Shown: positions 1 to 5,714 of the stretch, in pieces
How positions within the stretch are numbered: position 1 is the stretch's first letter
How the letters are laid out: each line of letters opens with the position of its first letter
Assembly: GCA_045614565.1 (NCBI GenBank)
Contig: JAZLDG010000001.1
Span: forward strand, 1-16,957
Source of the DNA: Scatosoma sp045614565
GTDB taxonomy: Bacteria > Bacillota > Clostridia > Christensenellales > Borkfalkiaceae
Length of the DNA: 16,957 nucleotides
Direction of reading: 5' to 3'
Position numbers and translations under genes: made by a program
The notes under the pieces: generated by a model
Databases searched by the model: none
What the model saw: only the letters and a program-made list of their open reading frames with translations
What the model was told of the DNA's origin: nothing

Positions 1-1
1 T

Positions 2-649
2 ATCACTTCCAACGACGCGCTTGATTTCAACGAAGTTTGCGCTAAGTTTGACAACATGATGACTTGGCTTGCAGACCTTTACGTGAACACGCTCAACCTT
101 ATCCACTATATGCACGATAAGTACAGCTACGAAGCGTTGGAAATGGCGTTGCACGACACGAACGTTCGCCGTTTCTTCGCAACGGGTATTGCAGGTCTTT
201 CCTGTGCGGCGGACTCCTTGTCGGCTATTAAGTACGCAAAGGTATATCCCGTACGCAACGAAGACGGTATGGTAGTAGACTCCAAAATCGAAGGCGAATT
301 CCCTAAATACGGTAACAATGACGACCGCGCGGATGAAATCGCAGTATGGCTCGTGAAGACGTTTATGAAGAAGGTTAAGAGCCACTACACCTATCGTGAC
401 AGTGTGCCTACCACCTCCATTCTTACGATTACTTCCAACGTTGTATACGGTAAGAAGACGGCTAACACGCCCGACGGCAGAAAGGCTGGTACGCCCCTTG
501 CACCCGGTGCAAACCCGATGCACGGCAGAGACTCTAACGGTGCGCTTGCTTCGTTGGAATCGGTTGCGAAATTGCCGTACGAATATTCGAGAGACGGTAT
601 TTCCAACACCTTCTCTATTACGCCCGGCTCGCTTGGCAGAGAAGACTAA
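2..649 (+). CDS. pflB: Pyruvate formate-lyase body, 3' part, lacking the glycyl-radical domain
   Basis: This is the 3' end of a formate C-acetyltransferase gene; the frame is open from base 2, so the start and the catalytic Cys pair lie upstream of the window. The enzyme cleaves pyruvate with CoA into acetyl-CoA and formate in anaerobic fermentation. The visible 215 residues match the known family closely, for example GIAGLSCAADSLSAIKYAKV, TITSNVVYGKK, NTPDGRKAG and PGANPMHGRD. The protein stops at ITPGSLGRED, the point where family members normally run on into a linker and the C-terminal glycyl-radical domain. That domain is missing here and is encoded by the next gene. Codon use looks like that of a highly expressed gene (many CGT, ACC, AAC and TTC codons). 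Identity is very secure; that the enzyme works as a two-chain assembly is inference. Confidence 0.95.
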   Translation: MTSNDALDFNEVCAKFDNMMTWLADLYVNTLNLIHYMHDKYSYEALEMALHDTNVRRFFATGIAGLSCAADSLSAIKYAKVYPVRNEDGMVVDSKIEGEFPKYGNNDDRADEIAVWLVKTFMKKVKSHYTYRDSVPTTSILTITSNVVYGKKTANTPDGRKAGTPLAPGANPMHGRDSNGALASLESVAKLPYEYSRDGISNTFSITPGSLGRED

Positions 650-660
650 CAAAGTTTTTC

Positions 661-690
661 CCCGATTTGCGTAAAAATACGCAAATCGGG
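661..690 (+). promoter_or_regulatory. Perfect 13-bp stem-loop between the two pfl pieces
   Basis: CCCGATTTGCGTA at 661-673 pairs perfectly with TACGCAAATCGGG at 678-690 around an AAAA tetraloop. The stem follows the body gene's stop codon by 11 bases and precedes the next ribosome binding site (714-720). No T-tract follows on either strand, so it does not look like a standard intrinsic terminator. A stable intercistronic stem of this kind could be an RNA processing or 3'-protecting element that sets the ratio of body to radical-domain mRNA. That role is inference. Confidence 0.75.
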
Positions 691-728
691 CGGAATAAAA
701 GAATACGATATATAAAGGAGATAATATT

Positions 729-962
729 ATGTCGAACAGAGTAGATAATTTGGTTCAAATGTTGGATACCTACGTCGCTGACGGCGGTTACCATCTCAAC
801 GTAAACGTTTTCAACCGTGAAACGCTTCTGGACGCGCAGGCTCACCCTGAAAAGTATCCCCAGCTTACCATTCGCGTATCCGGTTACGCTGTTAATTTCA
901 TCAAACTTACGAAAGAACAGCAGGATGACGTTATTTCGAGAACGATTCACGAATCTATGTAA
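729..962 (+). CDS. Stand-alone glycyl-radical domain of pyruvate formate-lyase
   Basis: A 77-residue protein equivalent to the C-terminal domain of pyruvate formate-lyase and to the autonomous glycyl radical cofactor GrcA/YfiD. The radical motif RVSGYAV is at residues 49-55, with the radical-bearing glycine at Gly52. Flanking family motifs are HLNVNVFNRETLLDA, HPEKYPQLT and LTKEQQDDVISRT. It has its own ATG and a good ribosome binding site (AAAGGAG 714-720, 8-base spacer), and lies in a different frame from the body gene, 79 bases downstream. Residues 1-15 correspond to the linker that follows LGKD in ordinary full-length enzymes, so body plus this protein together make one complete enzyme. 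In bacteria with GrcA the small protein supplements an intact PFL. Here the adjacent body has no such domain, so this looks like an obligate second subunit. It would need the PFL-activating SAM radical enzyme, which is not seen nearby. Confidence 0.93.
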   Translation: MSNRVDNLVQMLDTYVADGGYHLNVNVFNRETLLDAQAHPEKYPQLTIRVSGYAVNFIKLTKEQQDDVISRTIHESM

Positions 963-987
963 AATCTTGAAATAAAAACACGAGAAG

Positions 988-1022
988 AAAACCGCCGTCG
1001 GAAAAAATGACGGCGGTTTTTC
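988..1022 (+). terminator. Intrinsic terminator of the pfl operon
   Basis: ACCGCCGTC (991-999) pairs with GACGGCGGT (1009-1017) around a 9-base loop and is followed by a T-tract. A flanking AAA/TTT extends the stem. It closes the pfl unit 26 bases after the radical-domain stop. The next gene starts only 13 bases later and no separate promoter is obvious, so some read-through is likely. Confidence 0.85.
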
Positions 1023-1034
1023 AGAAGGAGTTAT

Positions 1035-2270
1035 ATGTCGAGAAAAAGAAAGGCGAAAAAATTTGCCAAAAAACATCCCGTCATAACGTTTATCGTCATA
1101 CTTTTAATCGTGGCGATCGTCGGTTGTTTCGTTTTACATACGGCAGGCGTGATTTATATCCCGTTTTTGGACGGCATACTCACGAATACGGAGCAAACGG
1201 ATAGCACTTCGTCAAGCGATGAAAAAACCGAAGTGGAAGCGACTGGCGGGGCGTTTACCGCCGAAGACATTGAAAATATCGTCAGTAGTGACGTAAGTAT
1301 TCACTTTTTAGAAGTCGGAAACGCTTATACGGGCGATTGTACGCTGATTAAGGTTGGCGATACCGAAGTCCTGATTGACGCAGGCTCGCGCAAAAACAGC
1401 GCGGCGACGATTAAATCGTACGTGGATACCTATTGCACGGACGGCGTTTTGGAATACGTGATTGCCACGCACGCGCATCAAGACCATATCGCGGGTTTCG
1501 TCGGCTTAAAGAAAGGAGATACGCGCGACGGGATTTTTTATCAGTACGAAATAGAAACGCTCATTCAATTCGCCCGTAGCGATCAAACGAGCGATTTGTA
1601 CGGCGAGTATTTGGACGCGGTAAGCTATTTAGAAGGTCAGGGCACGACCGTGTACGATGCCAAAGAATGTTGGTACGAAGAAGGCGAAGCCAAGAAAAAG
1701 TATTATTTGGACGAGAGCCAAACGGTATCAATGAATATTTTGTATAACTATTTCTACGAAAATAAAACGCAGGGCGGCGGTGGCGAAAACGAGTATTCGG
1801 TGTGTATGCTTTTGTCTGAAGAAAGCACGGATACGCATTATTTGTTCACGGGCGATTTGGAGAAAAAAGGCGAAGAATATCTCGTGCAGTATAATCCCGA
1901 TTTGCCCAAGTGTAAGCTGTTCAAAGCCGGTCACCACGGCAGTTATACGGCAAGCAGCGACGCGCTTTTGTCCGTTATTCAGCCTGAAATGGTATGCGTT
2001 TGCTGTTGCTGTGGGAATATGGAATATGCAGACGAGAAATATCCCGAAAACGATTTCCCGTCCCAAGCCTTTACCGACCGCGTGGCGAAATATACCGAAC
2101 AGGTCTTCGTTACGTCCATCGTTTCAGATAATGAGCAGGGCTATACGTCTATGAACGGCAATATCGTGGTTTGCTCGAAAAACGGCGCGGTAACGGTGCG
2201 GTGTTCTAATAACGCGATACTTTTTAAGGATACCGAGTGGTTTAAGTCGCACCGAACTTGGAACGGGTAG
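1035..2270 (+). CDS. Membrane-anchored ComEC-like metallo-beta-lactamase-fold protein
   Basis: A 411-residue protein with a basic N-terminus, one membrane helix at about 16-38, a Ser/Thr/Glu-rich linker at about 51-72, then an extracytoplasmic metallo-beta-lactamase fold at about 86-395. Metal-site signatures are ATHAHQDHIAG (His146, His148, Asp150, His151), FTGD (271-274) and GHHGS (299-303). This set is typical of the hydrolase-like domain at the end of ComEC/Rec2 DNA-uptake proteins and of free-standing secreted homologues, which are thought to act on phosphodiester or nucleic-acid substrates. There is no ComEC membrane channel domain. An unusual VCVCCCCG run (320-327) sits where relatives usually have a short beta strand. 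The ATG at 1035 has AGAAGGAG just upstream. It sits 4 bases ahead of tcdA, so the two are probably cotranscribed. Fold confident; substrate unknown. Confidence 0.85.
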   Translation: MSRKRKAKKFAKKHPVITFIVILLIVAIVGCFVLHTAGVIYIPFLDGILTNTEQTDSTSSSDEKTEVEATGGAFTAEDIENIVSSDVSIHFLEVGNAYTGDCTLIKVGDTEVLIDAGSRKNSAATIKSYVDTYCTDGVLEYVIATHAHQDHIAGFVGLKKGDTRDGIFYQYEIETLIQFARSDQTSDLYGEYLDAVSYLEGQGTTVYDAKECWYEEGEAKKKYYLDESQTVSMNILYNYFYENKTQGGGGENEYSVCMLLSEESTDTHYLFTGDLEKKGEEYLVQYNPDLPKCKLFKAGHHGSYTASSDALLSVIQPEMVCVCCCCGNMEYADEKYPENDFPSQAFTDRVAKYTEQVFVTSIVSDNEQGYTSMNGNIVVCSKNGAVTVRCSNNAILFKDTEWFKSHRTWNG

Positions 2271-2274
2271 AGTT

Positions 2275-2970
2275 ATGGAAAGATGGATTAGAACGGAATC
2301 GTTAATCGGCGAAAACGCCGTTGAAAAATTAAAAGACGCCCGCGTTGCGGTGTTCGGTTTGGGCGGAGTAGGCGGTTACGTCGTGGAAGCGTTGGCAAGA
2401 AGTGGCGTGGGCGCGTTGGATTTGATTGATAACGATTGCGTAAACGAAAGCAATATCAACCGTCAAATTTTCGCGCTTTCTTCGACGGTGGGAAAACGCA
2501 AAACGGAAGTCGCGGCGGCGCGCGTAAAGGATATCAATCCCGAGATCCGCGTTTGTACGCACAATTTGTTTTTCTTGCCCGAAACCGCGGATAAAATCGA
2601 TTTTTCGGCGTTCGATTACGTTGTGGACGCGATCGACACCGTCAGCGGCAAAATCGCAATTATAGAAAAAGCGAACGCCGCTTGCGTGCCCGTCCTTTCG
2701 TGTATGGGTACGGGGAATAAGCTCGATGGGACGAAGTTTGAAATTGCCGATATATCCAAAACGAGCGTTTGTCCGCTTGCGCGGGTAATGCGCCGAGAGC
2801 TCAAAAAACGGGGCGTGGAGCACGTAAAAGTCGTGTATTCCAAGGAAGAACCGTATAAAGCGCAAGCGACGGAAGGGGGAAAACCCGTTCCCGCGAGTAT
2901 CGCGTTCGTACCGAGCGTGGCAGGACTTTTGCTTGCAGGCGAAGTTATTAAAGATTTAATAAAGGAATAA
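2275..2970 (+). CDS. tcdA: tRNA threonylcarbamoyladenosine dehydratase (ThiF/E1-like)
   Basis: A 231-residue cytosolic member of the E1/ThiF/MoeB superfamily. The Rossmann nucleotide-binding motif VFGLGGVGGYVVEAL is at residues 26-40, followed by the ATP-contacting segment IDNDCVNESNINRQ (51-64) and VVDAIDTVSGK. Length and the CPLARVMRRELKKRG stretch fit the TcdA/CsdL/YgdL subgroup, which uses ATP to cyclise threonylcarbamoyladenosine at tRNA position 37 into its hydantoin form. No rhodanese or MoeB C-terminal extension is present, which argues against a sulfur-carrier activating enzyme. It starts 4 bases after the preceding stop with only a weak GGGTAGAG upstream, so it is likely translationally coupled. 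A strong hairpin follows the stop. Confidence 0.88.
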   Translation: MERWIRTESLIGENAVEKLKDARVAVFGLGGVGGYVVEALARSGVGALDLIDNDCVNESNINRQIFALSSTVGKRKTEVAAARVKDINPEIRVCTHNLFFLPETADKIDFSAFDYVVDAIDTVSGKIAIIEKANAACVPVLSCMGTGNKLDGTKFEIADISKTSVCPLARVMRRELKKRGVEHVKVVYSKEEPYKAQATEGGKPVPASIAFVPSVAGLLLAGEVIKDLIKE

Positions 2971-2971
2971 C

Positions 2972-3010
2972 AAACCGCCCCGCCGTGAAATATTCACGGC
3001 GGGGCGGGTT
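2972..3010. terminator. Bidirectional terminator hairpin between convergent operons
   Basis: CCGCCCCGCCGTGAA (2975-2989) pairs perfectly with TTCACGGCGGGGCGG (2993-3007) around a 3-base loop: a 15-bp, very GC-rich stem. It lies between the tcdA stop and the stop of the convergent TetR-type gene. The following T-tracts are weak in both directions (GGTTCTATTAT on the plus strand, TTTGTTATTCC on the minus strand), but position and stability fit termination of both transcripts. Confidence 0.7.
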
Positions 3011-3013
3011 CTA

Positions 3014-3586
3014 TTATACGGGATTGTAATCAATACAATATTTTATAATTTTAATCAACTCATCGATTTCGGTAACGCAATCCAAATCAATCCATTTATG
3101 AATAATTCCAACGATACCTTGGGTGAAAAATTCCAGCGTATATACTTTTTGGTTTTCTTCCTTGATAAATTGTGATATAGCGGGATAAAAAATCTTATCG
3201 TACATTTTTTGATAGGCGTTTTTGTTTTGAAATAGTTGCGGTTTTTGATGTACTAATTTCAAAAGACGTTTGTGCTCTTTGCAGAATTGAAGATAGGGCA
3301 CTAAAAAATCCGAAGTAATCAAAAAAGCGTCTTGCTTGGACTTGATTTCAAGCGGGATTTTTACGGCAAACGAGCTTAAAAATTTTTTATTGAGATTTTC
3401 AAGCGTTTCTTCTAACAGCTCGTAGATATTTTCATAATGCAAATAAAAGGTCGAACGGTTTACGCCTGCTTTTTTGGTGATTTCCGTTACCGTGATAAAT
3501 TCTATATCCTTTTTTTCGAGTAAGTATAAAAGTGCTTGGTTCATAAGTCCGGCGGTATAGAAATATTTACTTTCGTTGTTGTTCAT
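3014..3586 (-). CDS. TetR/AcrR-family transcriptional regulator
   Basis: A 190-residue protein. Residues 1-60 form the usual TetR DNA-binding domain; the helix-turn-helix is at about 32-51, ending in the hallmark AGVNRSTFYLHYENIYELL. The C-terminal half is helical and resembles the ligand/dimerisation domain of small TetR regulators that control adjacent membrane proteins. It has a ribosome binding site (AAGGAA about 9 bases upstream) inside the end of the previous gene, which it overlaps by 20 bases. It is the last gene of a three-gene leftward operon with two membrane proteins. The simplest reading is that it represses its own operon or a related efflux or stress function; ligand and operator are unknown. 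Confidence 0.88.
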   Translation of the reverse strand: MNNNESKYFYTAGLMNQALLYLLEKKDIEFITVTEITKKAGVNRSTFYLHYENIYELLEETLENLNKKFLSSFAVKIPLEIKSKQDAFLITSDFLVPYLQFCKEHKRLLKLVHQKPQLFQNKNAYQKMYDKIFYPAISQFIKEENQKVYTLEFFTQGIVGIIHKWIDLDCVTEIDELIKIIKYCIDYNPV

Positions 3587-4226
3587 TTTTCAATTTCCTT
3601 AAATTTGAATTTGCTTTTCGTATCATCAGTATTGCGGTTACGATAATAAAAACGGAAACCGCTCCGCTCAATAACGGCAAAGTAATGCTTCGTAGCAACG
3701 TATTTTCTTCACCCCAAGTTGCCAACATCGTGTTTGTCAAGGTTACCATAGAAACGCTTGCGGATACAAGGCTAATTATTTTGATACAAGAATAAAGCTG
3801 GTCGTTTTTCTTGAAATATTTGATGCAGCTCGTAATCGCAACCGTTAGTGCGGAAAAGGTATACGTAGCTAGCGCAATTACCGTGATTTCGTGATACTGA
3901 ATTGCAGGGCTTCCGTAAATTAATAAAAACATCATCGCGGAAAGCGTTACGTTTATAAGCAGTAGGAATACGCCGCACGCGCGCATCGTTTTAATCTTTG
4001 CAATGAGTTGTTGTTGTGGGTTTAATTGCAAAAAAACGAATATACGCGCGAGAGAAAGCAACCCGTAATATACGGACATCACGAAAAACCACTTGGAAGA
4101 AGATAGTTGGCTTGCGACGAATAAAAAAACGGAATAGGCTATATTAAAGATAAAGGAAATAAATAAAAGTAGCTTTATTCTAAAAGAAGTATCCGTTTTT
4201 ATTCGTTCAAAAAGCGTGGAAAACAT
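3567..4226 (-). CDS. Six-helix integral membrane protein of unknown function
   Basis: I do not recognise the family. The 219 residues contain about six hydrophobic helices (roughly 18-38, 45-67, 83-104, 113-135, 147-168, 185-203) and a basic C-terminal tail ending KLKNEQQRK. Polar features include Arg/Lys at helix ends and TNTMLATWGEEN in the last extracellular loop. The ATG follows the upstream stop by 7 bases with CCCCCTT immediately before it and no convincing Shine-Dalgarno sequence, so translation probably depends on coupling to the upstream gene. Base composition is A/T-richer than the surrounding metabolic genes. Operon position next to a TetR-type regulator suggests a regulated membrane function, but no substrate can be assigned. 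Confidence 0.75.
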   Translation of the reverse strand: MFSTLFERIKTDTSFRIKLLLFISFIFNIAYSVFLFVASQLSSSKWFFVMSVYYGLLSLARIFVFLQLNPQQQLIAKIKTMRACGVFLLLINVTLSAMMFLLIYGSPAIQYHEITVIALATYTFSALTVAITSCIKYFKKNDQLYSCIKIISLVSASVSMVTLTNTMLATWGEENTLLRSITLPLLSGAVSVFIIVTAILMIRKANSNLRKLKNEQQRK

Positions 4227-4233
4227 AAGGGGG

Positions 4234-4590
4234 TTATTCTTCGTTTACGATTTCGTTGGCAAGATTGATAATATCAGCGGCGTATTTATTTTTGTAAGCC
4301 GTCAAAATTTTTTTATATACTGGGTAGTTGATACTCGCTCCAAAAATACCGATACAGCCGATAAAAATTCCAAGCCCCATCATTAAAGGCGAACCGTCGC
4401 CGATTTTACCCATTGCTAAACACATACCCACGCCGAGAATAAGGCTGGATATAACCCCAAAGCTATACGTGAAGATCGTGGCGGGATTTTTTGCTTTTGC
4501 GTCTAATCGTTTCAAGGCTTTTACCTTGGACGTTTGCTTGGGCGCGTACTCGTTTGCGATTTGTTCTGCGTAAATTTTGTCAGTATTCAT
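4234..4590 (-). CDS. Small two-helix membrane protein, conserved in gut Firmicutes
   Basis: A 118-residue protein with a charged cytoplasmic N-terminus (KIYAEQIANEYAPKQTSKV), two hydrophobic helices at about 38-60 and 67-88, and a charged helical C-terminus. Similar short proteins are familiar in gut Clostridia, where they often carry an automatic dihydropteridine reductase label. Nothing here (no nucleotide-binding motif, only two membrane helices) supports that activity. The ATG has a good ribosome binding site (AAGGAG, 9-base spacer). It is the first gene of the three-gene operon that ends with the TetR-type regulator and may be the regulator's main target. Confidence 0.8.
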   Translation of the reverse strand: MNTDKIYAEQIANEYAPKQTSKVKALKRLDAKAKNPATIFTYSFGVISSLILGVGMCLAMGKIGDGSPLMMGLGIFIGCIGIFGASINYPVYKKILTAYKNKYAADIINLANEIVNEE

Positions 4591-4639
4591 TGTTTTTTTC
4601 TCCTTAAAATAAAACTTGTTTTTTCACTCGAGCAAGCTT

Positions 4640-4668
4640 ATTATATCACAAAGAAAAAACGATTGCTA
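4640..4668 (-). promoter_or_regulatory. Probable promoter of the TetR operon
   Basis: Read on the minus strand, a perfect TATAAT -10 lies at 4640-4645, about 50 bases before the first gene of the operon. The -35 region, 17 bases further up, is poor (TAGCAA). Just downstream of the -10, AAACTTG (4612-4618) and CAAGCTT (4633-4639) form an imperfect inverted repeat, a possible but weak operator. The region is strongly A/T-rich. Confidence 0.5.
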
Positions 4669-4700
4669 CAACAAAAATAGCGAGAAGTGTTTATTTGAAT

Positions 4701-4737
4701 AAAAAACAACCGAACTTATTAAAAAGCCGATTGTTTT
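4701..4737 (-). terminator. Possible second terminator downstream of metA
   Basis: On the minus strand AAAACAATCG pairs with CGGTTGTTTT (one T-G wobble) around a long 15-base loop and is followed by a run of T (complement of 4701-4706). It lies 37-73 bases past the metA stop, behind the hairpin at the stop codon, so metYA may have tandem terminators protecting the TetR operon promoter. The loop is long, so confidence is moderate. Confidence 0.45.
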
Positions 4738-4761
4738 CATTTGAAAATAGAATTTTTCATC

Positions 4762-4789
4762 AAAAAGCGGGCGTTAATCGTCCGCTTTT
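4762..4789 (-). terminator. Intrinsic terminator overlapping the metA stop codon
   Basis: AAAAGCGGGCG (4763-4773) pairs with CGTCCGCTTTT (4779-4789), with one G-T wobble, around the loop TTAAT that contains the metA stop codon. On the minus strand the stem ends in a T-tract. The last codons of metA form one arm, so termination signal and coding end are merged. Confidence 0.75.
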
Positions 4790-5700
4790 ACTTGTTCTAC
4801 GTCGTAAGGCGTGCTTTGGTATACGAAATAGTTGAGCCAGTTGGAAAACAACAAATTCGCGTGCCCGCGCCACGAAACGAGCGGGGGCGCGTTCACGTCG
4901 TCGCCAGGAAAATAATTGACGGGAATTTCAATCGGCCGACCAAGCGAAACGTCGCGCAAATACTCGTTTTTAAGGGTATCCGCATCGTATTCGGAGTGAC
5001 CCGTGATAAAGATTTGCCGTCCGTTTTTAGTGGAAATCGCGTACACGCCCGTTTCCTTTGCCGAAGCAAGGATTTTCAGGGCGGAAACGCTTTCGATTTT
5101 TTCGCGGGGTAGCGTAATATGGCGTGATTGCGGTACCATAAACGTATCGTCAAAACCGCGGAATAAAATGGACTGCTTATATTCGACTTGGTGGGGGAAT
5201 ACGCCGAACATCTTTTTATTCGTCGGGATTTTGTCAATTCCGTAATGATAATAAAGTCCCGCAAACGCACCCCAACAAATATACATCGTGCTATGCACGT
5301 GCGTTTTGCTCCATTCCATAATCTCGCAAAGCTCTTGCCAGTATTCGACTTCTTCATAAGAAAGATGTTCAAGCGGTGCGCCCGTAATAATCATACCGTC
5401 GAATTTTTCGTGGCGAATATCCGCAAACGTTTTATAAAAAGCGAGCAAATGCTCTTCCGCAACGTTTTTGGACTGATGCGACGACGTGTGAATGAGCGTC
5501 GGCTCAACCTGCAAGGGGGTGTTCCCCAAAAGCCTTGCAAGCTGCGTTTCCGTTTCGATTTTTTTTGGCATAAGATTAAGAATGAGTATCCGCAAAGGAC
5601 GGATATCTTGCGTTATGGCGCGCGTTTCCGTCATTACGAATATATTTTCGCCCGTCAGCGTTTTGACGGCGGGTAAATCGTTGGGAATTTTAATAGGCAT
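4774..5700 (-). CDS. metA: Homoserine O-acetyltransferase (MetA family, acetyl-CoA type)
   Basis: A 308-residue cytosolic enzyme of the MetA family, catalysing the first committed step of methionine synthesis by acylating homoserine. Catalytic residues fall at the standard positions: nucleophile Cys142 in MYICWGAFAG, His235 and Glu237 in ITGHSEYDA. The acyl-donor residue is Glu111 in TGAPLEHL. Published work on this family links Glu at 111 to acetyl-CoA and Gly to succinyl-CoA, so the product should be O-acetylhomoserine. That fits its neighbour metY, which uses that compound. It starts 14 bases after the metY stop, with an AAGG overlapping that stop as its weak ribosome binding site, so the two form one operon. 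Feedback control by methionine is known for the family but not visible here. Confidence 0.95.
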   Translation of the reverse strand: MPIKIPNDLPAVKTLTGENIFVMTETRAITQDIRPLRILILNLMPKKIETETQLARLLGNTPLQVEPTLIHTSSHQSKNVAEEHLLAFYKTFADIRHEKFDGMIITGAPLEHLSYEEVEYWQELCEIMEWSKTHVHSTMYICWGAFAGLYYHYGIDKIPTNKKMFGVFPHQVEYKQSILFRGFDDTFMVPQSRHITLPREKIESVSALKILASAKETGVYAISTKNGRQIFITGHSEYDADTLKNEYLRDVSLGRPIEIPVNYFPGDDVNAPPLVSWRGHANLLFSNWLNYFVYQSTPYDVEQVKADD

Positions 5701-5714
5701 AGTATTTTTCTACC

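Noticed and set aside
640..735. Sequencing error or programmed frameshift joining the two PFL pieces
   Set aside because: The pieces are separated by 79 bases with a stop codon, a perfect hairpin and an independent ribosome binding site, and there is no slippery site. A single indel could not fuse them cleanly.
618..1076. Open frame on the minus strand across the radical-domain gene
   Set aside because: It is a mirror of a clearly conserved plus-strand gene, spans a terminator, and its translation resembles no protein family.
4234..4590. Dihydropteridine reductase identity for the 118-residue protein
   Set aside because: This label is common for similar proteins, but the sequence shows only two membrane helices and no nucleotide-binding or catalytic motif.
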